Of a stretch of 40,081 bases of DNA, positions 1 through 8,525 are shown one piece after another (the first letter of the stretch is position 1; every line of letters begins with the position of its first letter). The DNA is from Rhodospirillaceae bacterium (GTDB lineage Bacteria > Pseudomonadota > Alphaproteobacteria > SMXQ01), in the NCBI GenBank assembly GCA_947474495.1, contig CANJIM010000024.1, positions 1 to 40,081 on the forward strand, in the 5' to 3' direction. A program made the position numbers and the translations under genes. The notes below the pieces were generated by a model, which was not told where the DNA came from, made no database searches, and saw nothing but the letters and a program-made list of their open reading frames with translations.

Positions 1-30
1 CTTGTCTTTTTCGCGGGGGGTGAGGTTCAC
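1..30 (-). CDS. ureA: Urease subunit gamma, first 10 codons (partial)
   Basis: Read on the minus strand from a GTG at position 30, the window edge encodes MNLTPREKDK, the hallmark N-terminus of the urease gamma subunit (UreA), a small structural subunit of the cytoplasmic nickel enzyme that hydrolyses urea. A purine-rich ribosome binding site (AGAGGAA) lies just upstream of the GTG. The gene continues beyond the window. It follows the stop codon of a ureD remnant by 18 bases, the usual ureD-ureA order. Identification rests on ten residues plus gene order, but this N-terminus is very conserved. Confidence 0.85.
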   Translation of the reverse strand, partial: MNLTPREKDK

Positions 31-48
31 GGCTTCCTCTTCTTTTCT

Positions 49-445
49 TCAGCAGGACCAAACACGCGGCAGACGGGCCGGCAGACCGGCGGCCTCCGCG
101 CGGAACGCGGCGAGATAGGCGGTGAGCGAGCGGCGCACAGCGGCGGCGGCGCCGAACCAGCGCACGATAAGGACACCATTCACGATAGTGGCGCCGCAGC
201 GCGTCTCGGACGCTTCGAGCAATGCGCGCGCGGCATCGAGAAGTTTGGCTGCGTCATCAGCGACATACAGAACCATGGCGGCAGATTCAGCGCCCGCGAA
301 GGTATAAGGCGAATCGATCAGCCCGGCGATGTCCCCATCGAGGCGCCGGCACGGCGCACATCCAGCCGTCGTGCGACAAACCCGTGCCGAAGGGCTCGCC
401 ATGGGCCACGACCGAACACGACGAACTTGCAGGCGAGCAAGCGGC
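49..445 (-). pseudogene. ureD: Decayed urease accessory gene ureD (3' remnant, frameshifted)
   Basis: UreD is the urease accessory protein that works with UreF and UreG to load nickel. The last 85 or so codons of one frame read like its C-terminus: RLDGDIAGLIDSPYTFAGA, then ETRCGATIVNGVLIVRW, ending LPRVWSC. The segment before it, with VVFGRG and HGFVARRLDVRRAG, lies in another frame, and the two meet near position 345. The residues usually found between them (about eight) are absent, so a small deletion accompanies the frameshift. A further frame slip is likely near VFGR, where HGEP appears in a third frame. Upstream of about 440 no UreD similarity is visible and the DNA becomes AT-rich, so roughly the first half of a normal protein of about 270 residues is gone. 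The gene cannot make functional UreD. A working copy elsewhere is possible. Confidence 0.8.
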
Positions 446-449
446 CGGC

Positions 450-612
450 CGGCGCCCCTTGGGCGGCTGTATAATGAATGTTATATAGTTTCGCCAGGGA
501 AAGTACTGACAGCAAAACTAAAGGGTTGGGGGACTCTTTTACCCCAAATTGACTAATAAATAGTCATAATAATTTTTGCACAAAAATATTGCGGTTACTT
601 CATCGGCGATGT
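450..612. other. AT-rich intergenic segment with short inverted repeats
   Basis: This stretch is clearly more AT-rich than its surroundings. It contains TTGGGG/CCCCAA (526-531 and 542-547) and TGACTA/TAGTCA (550-555 and 561-566) inverted repeats. It lies downstream of the marR-type gene and at the point where ureD similarity stops. The repeats could be a weak terminator or a regulator site. No gene is seen. Confidence 0.35.
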
Positions 613-1161
613 CTATGGCCGTAAGGATTCCGCAGCGTTGTGCTGTTGTGCCAGATGCGCGCTATCGGCAGGCAGGCCGTAGCCGGCACTCGTCAGCTTG
701 CGCATCAGTTCTTCGACATAATCGATATAGGAGCGGAAACTGCTGCGTCCCTGCGGGGTCAAGGCAATGACCATGCGGCGCCGGTCGTTCTGGGCACGAC
801 GCAGCTCGACCAAGCCGATCGCCTCAAGATCGCGCACCACATACTGCAACGTCCGATGGGGCCGCCCGATCGTCGTTTCCAAGGTGGAATAGTTCATCCG
901 CGCATCCGGCGCCCGTGCCACGGCGATCAAGACATCCCAACGAATGGTCGAGCCGCGCGTCTGCAGGTTGAGGTCCCCCCAGCCGCGCGCTTGCCACATG
1001 AGATCGGCAAAAAGTTGAAACTTTTCGCCGAAACGCTCGTCACCGGCGTCGGACGCAAGTCCCTGAGACACATAAGATTGCTTGGACATAAAGCTAACAG
1101 CCCCCCGATTCGGCCAAGGCCCCCCCGCGATCGCTTTGGGAGAACCCGATGCTTCGGTCAT
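613..1161 (-). CDS. MarR-family winged-helix transcriptional regulator
   Basis: The protein of up to 182 residues has a winged helix-turn-helix core: a helical stretch ending STIRWDVLIAVARAPDARMNYSTL style, a recognition segment around GRPHRTLQYVVRDLEAIGLVEL, and a wing with RRAQNDRRRMVIALTPQGR, the pattern typical of MarR proteins. These are dimeric cytoplasmic repressors that often sense small aromatic or amphipathic ligands. An internal ATG at 1089 (MSKQSYVSQ) is an alternative start: the 24 residues before it look unstructured and neither start has a strong ribosome binding site. The gene is divergent from aapJ across about 160 bases, so it may control the amino-acid transporter, but that is inferred from position only. 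Confidence 0.75.
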   Translation of the reverse strand: MTEASGSPKAIAGGPWPNRGAVSFMSKQSYVSQGLASDAGDERFGEKFQLFADLMWQARGWGDLNLQTRGSTIRWDVLIAVARAPDARMNYSTLETTIGRPHRTLQYVVRDLEAIGLVELRRAQNDRRRMVIALTPQGRSSFRSYIDYVEELMRKLTSAGYGLPADSAHLAQQHNAAESLRP

Positions 1162-1272
1162 AACCTATTTTTTGCCGCACTGATTCGCAGTTATCGGGAC
1201 CTGTGCTTAAGAAGTAATACGGACGCACTAGCTAGATTGTGGTGTTCGCGAAAAGCATGTTACCGTTCTTCA

Positions 1273-1290
1273 TGCCGCGAAAATGCGGCA
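1273..1290 (+). repeat. Perfect hairpin in the aapJ leader
   Basis: TGCCGC and GCGGCA are perfect 6-base arms around a 6-base loop, about 33 bases upstream of the aapJ start. It could be a leader hairpin or an operator half of the neighbouring MarR regulator. There is no T-run, so it does not look like a terminator. Confidence 0.35.
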
Positions 1291-1322
1291 GACTCATTGG
1301 GTTTTCACTTGGGGACAACAGC

Positions 1323-2348
1323 ATGAAATATCGGTATCTCGCTGCCATTCTCGGCGCCGCTTGCGGCACCCTGGCGGCCCTGCCCGCACTTGCGGGCCCG
1401 ACACTCGATGCCGTAAAGGCGCGCGGTGAAATCGTTTGCGGCGTGAACACCGGTGTCGCCGGTTTCTCCGCCCCCGACAGCCGCGGCGAATGGAAAGGCA
1501 TCGACGTCGATATCTGCCGCGCCACCGCTGCCGCGCTGTTTGGCGACGCCAAGAAAGTGAAATATGTCGGCCTCACCGCTGCGCAGCGTTTCACCGCCCT
1601 GCAGTCCGGCGAAGTGGACGTCCTGTCGCGCAATACAACCGGCACGCTGACGCGCGACACCTCGCTCGGCCTCAACTTCATCGCGCCGAACTTCTATGAC
1701 GGCCAGGGCTTCATCGTCGCCAAGAAGCTTGGCGTCAAAAGCGCCAAGGATCTGGGCGGCGCCACGGTCTGCGTGCAGCAAGGCACGACGACCGAGCTGA
1801 ACATGGCCGACTACGGCCGCGCCAATAAGATCGCCTTCAAGCCGGTTGTCATCGAAAAGGTCGAAGAGACGGTCGCAACCTTCTTCTCCGGCCGTTGCGA
1901 CGCTTACACGGCAGACGCCTCGGCGCTGGCTTCGGTCCGCTCGACCGCCGCGTCGAACCCGGACGACTACGTGATCCTGCCCGAGATCATCTCCAAGGAG
2001 CCGCTCGGCCCGATGGTCCGCCATGGCGACGACCAGTGGTTTGATCTCGTGAAGTGGTCCTTCATGGCGATGCTCGAAGCCGAGGAATACGGCATCACCA
2101 CAGCGAACGTCGACGAGATGCTCAAGAGCAACGATCCGAACGTGAAGCGCATCCTCGGCGTCACCGAAGGCATGGGCAAGGCGCTCGGCACTTCCGAGAA
2201 ATGGGCCTACAACATCGTCAAGCAGGTCGGCAATTATGGCGAAAGCTTCGATCGTAACGTCGGCGCAAACAGCCCGCTGAAACTCGACCGTGGCCTCAAC
2301 GCCCTATGGACCAAGGGCGGCCTGATGTACGGCTGGCCGATCCGCTAA
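1323..2348 (+). CDS. aapJ: General L-amino acid ABC transporter, periplasmic binding protein
   Basis: A 341-residue family 3 solute-binding protein of the AapJ/BztA type. It captures L-amino acids in the periplasm and delivers them to AapQ-AapM. The ATG at 1323 follows a GGGGA site and gives a signal peptide with cleavage after PALA (residue 24). An in-frame start further upstream would hide this signal. The mature protein opens TLDAVKARGEIVCGV and has GEWKGIDVDICRA near residues 55-67, both characteristic of the AapJ subgroup, and ends with LMYGWPIR. It is the first gene of aapJQMP. A strong hairpin directly after the stop probably keeps binding-protein mRNA more abundant than the downstream membrane genes. 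Confidence 0.95.
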   Translation: MKYRYLAAILGAACGTLAALPALAGPTLDAVKARGEIVCGVNTGVAGFSAPDSRGEWKGIDVDICRATAAALFGDAKKVKYVGLTAAQRFTALQSGEVDVLSRNTTGTLTRDTSLGLNFIAPNFYDGQGFIVAKKLGVKSAKDLGGATVCVQQGTTTELNMADYGRANKIAFKPVVIEKVEETVATFFSGRCDAYTADASALASVRSTAASNPDDYVILPEIISKEPLGPMVRHGDDQWFDLVKWSFMAMLEAEEYGITTANVDEMLKSNDPNVKRILGVTEGMGKALGTSEKWAYNIVKQVGNYGESFDRNVGANSPLKLDRGLNALWTKGGLMYGWPIR

Positions 2349-2361
2349 AATTCAGAGAATA

Positions 2362-2388
2362 GACGCCGGCGGGCCTCCCGCCGGCGTC
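2362..2388 (+). terminator. Intra-operon attenuator hairpin after aapJ
   Basis: The arms GACGCCGGCGGG and CCCGCCGGCGTC form a perfect 12-bp stem with a 3-base loop, followed by a weak T-rich tail (ATTCGTTT). It lies between aapJ and aapQ. It probably terminates part of the transcription or protects the 3' end of aapJ mRNA, which fits the excess of binding protein over permease usual in ABC importers. Confidence 0.75.
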
Positions 2389-2426
2389 ATTCGTTTGGGT
2401 CCTATTTCGTAATGCGGGAGTAAGGC

Positions 2427-3638
2427 ATGGCGGCTCAACCGGGGGAAACCGGCGCAACGGCCGGCACGCCGATTCCAAAGGCTCAACGCGCCGTGTTCTG
2501 GAACGATCCGCGCGTGCGCGGCATCTTCTACCAGATCATCGCTGTCGCTCTGATCGGCGGCGCCGTCTGGTGGCTCGCCTCCAACACAATCGCCAATCTG
2601 AACGCGCGCAATATCGCGACGGGCTTTCACTTCCTCGGCCGCGAAGCCGGCTTCGAGATCGGCGAGAACCTGATCGACTATTCGCCGGCCGATACCTACT
2701 TCCGCGCCTTGCTCGTCGGCGTGCTCAATACGCTGCGCGTCGCCGTGCTCGGTATCATTCTCGCAACGCTCGTCGGCACCATCATCGGCATCGCGCGCCT
2801 GTCGAAAAATTGGCTGATCGCCAAGCTCGCCTCGATCTATGTCGAGGTCGTACGCAACATTCCGCTGATTCTGCAGCTGTTCTTCTGGTATTCGCTGATC
2901 ACCGAATTCCTGCCCGGCCCGCGCGACGCCCTAAACCCTATGCCCGGCGTCTTCCTGTCGAATCGCGGCCTGAAATTTCCGCTGTTGGCGCACGAGTTCG
3001 CTTACGACCTGGCCCTCCTTCTGTTTGCCGTTGGCCTGATTGCCGCCGTCGTCGTCGGCCGCTGGGCCACGAAGCGCCAGGATGCCACCGGCCGGCATTT
3101 CCCGACGATTTGGGTCAACCTCGGCCTGATCTTCGGCTTGCCGATCGTCGGCTGGCTCCTCGCCGGCGCCCCGCTCACCTTCAACGCCCCGAGCCTGCAG
3201 GGTTTCAACTTCGTCGGCGGCGCCTCCTTAAGCCCGGAGTTCAGCGCCCTGCTGCTCGGCCTCGTCATCTATACGGCCGGCTTCATCGCCGAAATCGTGC
3301 GCAGCGGCATTCAGGCTGTCGGTAAAGGCCAGACGGAGGCCTCGCTGTCATTGGGCCTGACGAAAGGTCAAACGCTGCGCCTGATCGTCATGCCGCAAGC
3401 CTTGCGCGTCATCGTGCCCCCGATGACAAGCCAATATCTCAATATCACCAAGAACAGTTCGCTCGCCGTCGCCATCGGCTTTCCCGACATCGTCTCGGTT
3501 GCCAACACGACGCTGAACCAGACCGGGCAGGCCATCGAAGGCGTCGCCATCATCATGGCCGTGTTCCTGACGATCTCGCTCTCCATCGCGACCTTCATGA
3601 ACTGGTACAACAAGCATATTGCCTTGGTGGAGCGCTGA
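2427..3638 (+). CDS. aapQ: General L-amino acid ABC transporter, permease AapQ
   Basis: A 403-residue inner-membrane permease with several long hydrophobic segments. The C-terminal third carries the BPD_transp_1 fold with the EAA loop (EASLSLGLTKGQTLRLIVMPQAL, near residues 300-330) that docks the ATPase. Family 3 amino-acid permeases of the Aap/Bzt subgroup are longer than the roughly 220-residue HisQ type because they carry an extra N-terminal part, and this length fits. It pairs with AapM (next gene) as a heterodimer. The ATG has only a weak upstream site (GGGAGTAAGGC). The aapM start codon begins two bases after its stop codon's first base region (stop 3636-3638, ATG 3640). Confidence 0.92.
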   Translation: MAAQPGETGATAGTPIPKAQRAVFWNDPRVRGIFYQIIAVALIGGAVWWLASNTIANLNARNIATGFHFLGREAGFEIGENLIDYSPADTYFRALLVGVLNTLRVAVLGIILATLVGTIIGIARLSKNWLIAKLASIYVEVVRNIPLILQLFFWYSLITEFLPGPRDALNPMPGVFLSNRGLKFPLLAHEFAYDLALLLFAVGLIAAVVVGRWATKRQDATGRHFPTIWVNLGLIFGLPIVGWLLAGAPLTFNAPSLQGFNFVGGASLSPEFSALLLGLVIYTAGFIAEIVRSGIQAVGKGQTEASLSLGLTKGQTLRLIVMPQALRVIVPPMTSQYLNITKNSSLAVAIGFPDIVSVANTTLNQTGQAIEGVAIIMAVFLTISLSIATFMNWYNKHIALVER

Positions 3639-3639
3639 T

Positions 3640-4731
3640 ATGACAGACTCCACTATTTCCGCGATCATGCCCAAGCCGATCACCGGACCGTTGATTTGGC
3701 TGCGCGCCAATCTCTTCGCCAACCCGTTCAACATCCTGATGACCGTGCTGGTCGTCTGGTTCCTCGCCATGAGCCTGCCCGCCCTGCTCGACTGGGTCCT
3801 GCTCGACGCGGTCTTCCAGGCCAACAACGTGCGCGAATGCCGCGCCGCCGGCTCGGGTGCCTGCTGGGCCTTCATCGGCGAGAAGCACCGGCTGATTCTG
3901 TTCGGTCTCTATCCCTATGACGAACAATGGCGGCCCATGCTGGTCGTCCTGTTGCTGATCGCCATGGTCGGCGTCAGCTGCCTGCGGCGCTTCTGGACGA
4001 AATGGCTGGCGCCCATGTGGGTCGCTACGCTGATGATCGTCGGCGTTCTTATGTGGGGCGGCGTGCTCGGCCTCACCTATGTCGAGAACGCGCGATGGGG
4101 CGGCCTGCCGCTCACCATGATCCTCGCCTTCGTCGCCATCGCCGTCGCCTTCCCGCTCGGCGTGTTGCTGGCGCTCGGCCGCCGCTCCAACCTGCCGGCG
4201 ATCCGCGCCATCTGCACCATCTACATCGAGCTGGTGCGCGGTGTGCCTGCCGTGTCGCTGCTCTTCATGGCCTCCGTCATGCTGCCGCTGCTGCTGCCCG
4301 AGGGCATGAGCATCGACAAGCTGCTCCGCGCGCAGATCGCGCTGATCGTCTATGCCTCCGCCTACCTCGCGGAAGTCGTACGCGGCGGCCTGCAATCACT
4401 CTCCAAAGGCCAATACGAGGCCGCCGACGCCCTTGGCCTCACCTATTGGCAGAAGCAGCGTCTAATCATTTTGCCGCAAGCGCTCCGCATCACCATCCCA
4501 CCTCTGGTCAACACGCTGATCACCGTCTTCAAGGACACCTCCCTCGTCGTCATTATCGGTCTTTATGACCTGATGAACGCCGCCAAAGCATCCTTCGTCG
4601 ACCCGGCTTGGCGCGGCAGCTCGATCGAAGCCTATGTCTTCGTCTCGTTGATCTACTTCGCCTTCTGCTTCTTCATGTCGAAATACAGCCAGAGCATCGA
4701 GAAGCGCCTGGCCAAATCTCAGAATCGCTAA
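3640..4731 (+). CDS. aapM: General L-amino acid ABC transporter, permease AapM
   Basis: A 363-residue partner permease of AapQ with N-terminal membrane segments, a middle hydrophobic block and the EAA loop ([23 protein letters not shown], near residues 256-280). The start at 3640 is chosen because it follows the aapQ stop by a single base and has GGTGGAG upstream; an earlier in-frame start at 3619 would overlap aapQ. The tight spacing suggests translational coupling. The gap to aapP is 10 bases, completing a single transcript. Confidence 0.92.
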   Translation: MTDSTISAIMPKPITGPLIWLRANLFANPFNILMTVLVVWFLAMSLPALLDWVLLDAVFQANNVRECRAAGSGACWAFIGEKHRLILFGLYPYDEQWRPMLVVLLLIAMVGVSCLRRFWTKWLAPMWVATLMIVGVLMWGGVLGLTYVENARWGGLPLTMILAFVAIAVAFPLGVLLALGRRSNLPAIRAICTIYIELVRGVPAVSLLFMASVMLPLLLPEGMSIDKLLRAQIALIVYASAYLAEVVRGGLQSLSKGQYEAADALGLTYWQKQRLIILPQALRITIPPLVNTLITVFKDTSLVVIIGLYDLMNAAKASFVDPAWRGSSIEAYVFVSLIYFAFCFFMSKYSQSIEKRLAKSQNR

Positions 4732-4741
4732 AGGGACCAGC

Positions 4742-5509
4742 ATGGCCACCGCAGTTCAGCAGCCTTCAGACGCGCCGATGATCCTCCTCGAGAAGGTCAA
4801 CAAATGGTACGGCGACTTCCATGTGCTGACCGACATCGACCTGAGCGTAAAGCGCGGTGAACGGATCGTCATTTGCGGACCGTCGGGCTCGGGCAAATCG
4901 ACGATGATCCGCTGTATCAATCGCCTCGAAGAGCATCAGGCCGGCCGCATCGTCGTCGATGGCGTCGAATTGACCAACGACGTGCGCAAGGTCGATGCCG
5001 TGCGCCGTGATGTCGGCATGGTGTTTCAGCATTTCAATTTGTTCCCGCATCTCACCGTGCTGCAGAACCTCACCCTGGCGCCGATCTGGGTGCGCAAGAC
5101 GCCGAAGGCGGAAGCCGAGGCGACGGCAATGAAATATCTCGAGCGCGTGCGCATTCCCGAGCAGGCCAACAAATTTCCCGGCCAGTTGTCCGGCGGCCAG
5201 CAGCAGCGCGTCGCCATCGCGCGCGCGCTCTGCATCAACCCCAAGGTGATGCTGTTCGACGAGCCGACCAGCGCTCTCGATCCCGAGATGGTCGCCGAAG
5301 TGCTCGACGTGATGATCAAGCTGGCGGAAGAATCGAACGTCACCATGCTCTGCGTCACCCATGAAATGGGCTTCGCGCGCAGCGTGGCGGATCGGGTGAT
5401 CTTTATGGACCGCGGCCAGATCGTCGAGCAGAACACGCCGGAAGAATTCTTCAGCCATCCGCAGAACGAACGCACCAAGCTGTTCCTGAGCCAGATTCTG
5501 GCCCATTAG
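4742..5509 (+). CDS. aapP: General L-amino acid ABC transporter, ATP-binding protein
   Basis: A 255-residue ABC ATPase that powers amino-acid uptake by AapQM. Visible motifs: Walker A GPSGSGKS (46-53), Q-loop Q96 in [16 protein letters not shown], signature [15 protein letters not shown] (from 149), Walker [16 protein letters not shown] (from 169) and the H-loop histidine 207 in CVTHEMGFA. This is the polar-amino-acid (PAAT/HAAT) subgroup. The gene closes the aapJQMP operon. No clear terminator is seen before the hydrolase gene 48 bases further on, so some read-through is possible. Confidence 0.95.
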   Translation: MATAVQQPSDAPMILLEKVNKWYGDFHVLTDIDLSVKRGERIVICGPSGSGKSTMIRCINRLEEHQAGRIVVDGVELTNDVRKVDAVRRDVGMVFQHFNLFPHLTVLQNLTLAPIWVRKTPKAEAEATAMKYLERVRIPEQANKFPGQLSGGQQQRVAIARALCINPKVMLFDEPTSALDPEMVAEVLDVMIKLAEESNVTMLCVTHEMGFARSVADRVIFMDRGQIVEQNTPEEFFSHPQNERTKLFLSQILAH

Positions 5510-5557
5510 CCAATATCTGCTTCAATAAGCTGCGCCAGCAACCATAGGGAGTTTCCC

Positions 5558-6253
5558 ATGCAGGGACGCAAGATCGCGGTGCCCACCCGCGATGGCAAGA
5601 GCATGTCCGCCGAGTATTTCGCCGCCCCTGGCAGCTACGGGCCGGCCATCGTCATGATCCCCGCGATTTTCGGCCTCCACGATCCCGAGCGCGCCATCGC
5701 CTGGAGCTACGCCGAAGTCGGCTTTCCCGTGCTGGTGCCCGACATGTTCTTCCGCACCATTCCCGGCGCCTTGGCGCGCGAGGGCGCCGAGAAGGACCAG
5801 GCGCAAAAGCGCTATGCCGAGTTCGATGCCGCGCAAGGGGCCAAGGACGTCGCCGACGCCGTCGCCTTTCTCAAGACTCAGGACCAATGCTCCGGCAAGG
5901 CCGCCGTATTCGGCTATTGCTTCGGCGGTCGCCTCGCCTATCTCGCGGCCGCCACCGGTGCGGTAGACGGCGCCGTGTCGTTCCACGGCACCAAGATCGG
6001 CCTCGATCTCGACCAGGCCAAGGGCGTGAGCTGCCCGCTACAAATTCACGTCGGCGACGTCGATCCGCAGATTCCGCTCGAAGAGACCGAGCGCACGCGC
6101 GCGGCTCTGGCCGGCAAAACAGACGTCGGCATCTTCGTCTATCCCGGCGCGGCGCACGGCTTCACCGGCCAGGGCCGTCCGTCCTACCACCTGCTCGCCG
6201 ACAGTATGTCGCGCGCCGGCGCATTGGCGCTGATGGCGAGCTTGGCCGCTTAG
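5558..6253 (+). CDS. Dienelactone hydrolase family protein
   Basis: A 231-residue alpha/beta hydrolase, usual length for the dienelactone hydrolase (carboxymethylenebutenolidase) family. The Cys-Asp-His triad is complete: Cys121 in GYCFGG, Asp169 in GDVDPQIP and His200 in GAAHGF. IPAIFGLHD near 34-42 is the family oxyanion-hole region. Family members open dienelactones in chlorocatechol degradation, but many act on other esters and lactones, and no chlorocatechol genes lie nearby, so the substrate is unknown. RBS AGGGAG precedes the ATG. It runs co-directionally after aapP and converges on the Gfo/Idh gene. Confidence 0.88.
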   Translation: MQGRKIAVPTRDGKSMSAEYFAAPGSYGPAIVMIPAIFGLHDPERAIAWSYAEVGFPVLVPDMFFRTIPGALAREGAEKDQAQKRYAEFDAAQGAKDVADAVAFLKTQDQCSGKAAVFGYCFGGRLAYLAAATGAVDGAVSFHGTKIGLDLDQAKGVSCPLQIHVGDVDPQIPLEETERTRAALAGKTDVGIFVYPGAAHGFTGQGRPSYHLLADSMSRAGALALMASLAA

Positions 6254-6269
6254 CCGCTAGGCAACCGTC

Positions 6270-7238
6270 TCAGGCCACGATCTGCGGCTTGCCGCTCTTC
6301 GCCGATTTGGCCATCGCTTCGAGCACAGCAATAGCGTGCACGGCATTCTCCACCGTATAGGGAAACGGCGCCGCGCCGGTGACGGCGTCGGCGAAGGCTT
6401 CCATCTCAGCCCGCTCCGCATCGATCTCCGTGAGCTCGACATGCTGTGGCTCACCCTTCAGGCCCTTATAGGCGAACTCGGTCTGCTCGCGCATCTCAGC
6501 CCAACCCTGGCTGCCGAAGACATGGAGGCGGGTCAGCTCCGGCGTCACGCCGTTGGCCTGCAAGGTGCCGGTCTGGCCGCCCTTGAATTTCAGCAGCACG
6601 GCGGTGACGTCGGCGAGCGGAATATGCGTGGCGATCTGCGTCGTCGCCGCCGCATGCACCTCGGAGATCGGCCCCAGCAACTCGATCATCAGATAGAGCG
6701 GATGATCGGCCAAGGCGCCCGGCGTCGCCTGCTCCGGATCGGCCTTCCAAGTACCGGGCTGAACCTTGCGATAGCGGTCGACGCAGAAATTGCCTTCGGC
6801 ATGGACCAGCGCGCCGAGCTCTCCCGCCTTCACGCGTTTGCGCAATTCTTTGACGTTGGGATAGAAGCAGCGGTTGAACCCCATGGCGAGCAGCTTGCCG
6901 GACTTGGCGGCGGCCGCCGCCAGCGCGTCGGCTTCGGACTTGGTCGTCGCCATCGGCTTGACCGCCAGCACATGCTTGCCGGCTTGCAGCGCCTGCAGGC
7001 TATGCGGCGCATGTAGACCGCCCGGCCCGGCGCTGACCACGGCGGTGATCGACGGATCGGCCAGCAGCGCCGTCACGTCAGGATACAGCTTGATCCCATG
7101 CGTCTCGCAGAACGGCGCGGCCTTGCCGGACGTGCCGCTCGCGGCACCGGTAAAGCGCAGCTTGCCGCTCTTGCCCTGCGCCGATTCGACCAGCCGGCGG
7201 CCCCAGCCGCCCAGCCCGATGATCCCCACGTCCAGCAT
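6270..7238 (-). CDS. Gfo/Idh/MocA family NAD(P)-dependent oxidoreductase
   Basis: A 322-residue protein with an N-terminal Rossmann fold (VGIIGLGGWG, GxGxxG at residues 8-13) and the C-terminal alpha/beta domain of glucose-fructose oxidoreductase relatives. The start at 7238 is set by the strong site GGGGAGGGG and by the Rossmann strand directly after the ATG; the open frame extends upstream into the aminotransferase gene but that part is not protein-like. The usual EKP motif reads VKP here (AVKPMATT): the lysine is kept but the preceding glutamate is valine. The substrate cannot be named; many members oxidise sugars, inositols or other polyols. It lies 16 bases after the aminotransferase stop and is probably co-transcribed with it. 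Confidence 0.85.
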   Translation of the reverse strand: MLDVGIIGLGGWGRRLVESAQGKSGKLRFTGAASGTSGKAAPFCETHGIKLYPDVTALLADPSITAVVSAGPGGLHAPHSLQALQAGKHVLAVKPMATTKSEADALAAAAAKSGKLLAMGFNRCFYPNVKELRKRVKAGELGALVHAEGNFCVDRYRKVQPGTWKADPEQATPGALADHPLYLMIELLGPISEVHAAATTQIATHIPLADVTAVLLKFKGGQTGTLQANGVTPELTRLHVFGSQGWAEMREQTEFAYKGLKGEPQHVELTEIDAERAEMEAFADAVTGAAPFPYTVENAVHAIAVLEAMAKSAKSGKPQIVA

Positions 7239-7254
7239 CGTCCCCTCCCCGTTT

Positions 7255-8427
7255 TTATTTATTGCGTCTTGTCGCCACAGTCTCCAATCGCCGCAGGGAT
7301 TCGTCCAGCGTTTCGTCGCGCTTGGCAAAGCAGAAGCGCAGCACGGTCTTGACCGCATCACGGTCGTAAAAGGCGCTGACTGGGATGGTGGCGACACCCG
7401 CCTCACGCACCAGGCGTTGGCTGAAGGCGACATCGTCTGTCTCGCCCAAGGGCGCGATGTCGACGTTCAGGAAATAGGTGCCCTCCGCCGGTAGCACGGT
7501 AAAGCCGCGCATCGTGAGACCTGCCGCGAAGCGGTCGCGCTTAGCCGCGAAGCCGGCACGCATATCGGCGAAATAGGCGTCGGCCTTGCCGAGTCCATAG
7601 GCCACCGCAACCTGCAAATTGGGCGGCGTGGTGAAGGTGAGAAACTGGTGCGATTTCGCCAGCACCCTCAAGATCGGTTCGGCGGCGCAGACGAAGCCGA
7701 CCTTCCAGCCGGTCAGCGAAAAGATCTTCCCGGCCGAGCCGATCTTCACAGCCCGTTCGCGCAAAGCGGGGATCGACAGCACCGAGACATGCTCGCGCCC
7801 GTCGAAGACGATATGTTCCCACACCTCGTCCGATACGACGATGGCGTCGCTCTTGGTGACAAAGCGCGCGAGCATGTCCAAGTCTTCGCGGGCGAAGACG
7901 GTCGCCGTCGGGTTGATCGGATTGTTAAGCAGCACCAGCTTGGTGTTCGGCGAGAAGGCCGCCGCGAGTTGCTCCTCGGTGAATCGCCAGTGCGGCGGCT
8001 GCAGGGTGATGAACTTCGGCACGCCGCCGGCCAATTTCACTAGCGGCAGGTACGCGTCGTACATCGGTTGGAACAGCACGACCTCGTCGCCCGGCTCGAT
8101 CAGGCCGAGGATGGCGCCGGCCAGCGCCTCGGTGCCGCCCGAGGTCACCATCACCTCACGCTGCCAGTCGAGGTCGAGGCCCTGGAAGCGCTTGTAATGC
8201 CCGGCGACGGCCTGGCGGAGTTCCGGCAGGCCCAGCATCGGCGGATATTGGTTGTAGCCGTCGACCAGCGCCTCGGCGGCCTTGCGCCGCACATCGTCCG
8301 GCCCGGCATCTTCGGGAAAGCCCTGGCCCAAATTGATCGCGCCGGTCTCGCGCGCGAGGCCCGACATGACCTCGAAGATGGTGGTCGGCAGATTGGCGAA
8401 CAGCGGATTCACGATGGCCTCGGACAA
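7255..8427 (-). CDS. Pyridoxal-phosphate aminotransferase, class I/II
   Basis: A fold-type I aminotransferase of about 390 residues. Visible: INLGQGFPE near the N-terminus, YNQYPPMLGLPELRQAV for substrate binding, TSGGTEAL (PLP phosphate side), NNPINPT, SDEVWEHIVFDG (Asp200 to the pyridine nitrogen) and SAGKIFSLTGWKVGF with the PLP lysine 234. It resembles the methionine/kynurenine aminotransferase (YbdL/KAT) subgroup; a specific substrate is not assigned. The open frame begins at a TTG at 8427; a GTG four codons later (8415) has a GAGG site five bases upstream and is at least as good a start. It is divergent from the hydroxyacid dehydrogenase and leads a two-gene unit with the Gfo/Idh gene. 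Confidence 0.88.
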   Translation of the reverse strand: MSEAIVNPLFANLPTTIFEVMSGLARETGAINLGQGFPEDAGPDDVRRKAAEALVDGYNQYPPMLGLPELRQAVAGHYKRFQGLDLDWQREVMVTSGGTEALAGAILGLIEPGDEVVLFQPMYDAYLPLVKLAGGVPKFITLQPPHWRFTEEQLAAAFSPNTKLVLLNNPINPTATVFAREDLDMLARFVTKSDAIVVSDEVWEHIVFDGREHVSVLSIPALRERAVKIGSAGKIFSLTGWKVGFVCAAEPILRVLAKSHQFLTFTTPPNLQVAVAYGLGKADAYFADMRAGFAAKRDRFAAGLTMRGFTVLPAEGTYFLNVDIAPLGETDDVAFSQRLVREAGVATIPVSAFYDRDAVKTVLRFCFAKRDETLDESLRRLETVATRRNK

Positions 8428-8525
8428 TGACGCAAGCGGCCCGCGAGGCTAACCCAGTTGACCCGCCGCGCAAAGCCGCCTTCACTGTGGCTAACAGCCG
8501 GAAGGCCAGACTGGAGAGCCCCGCC

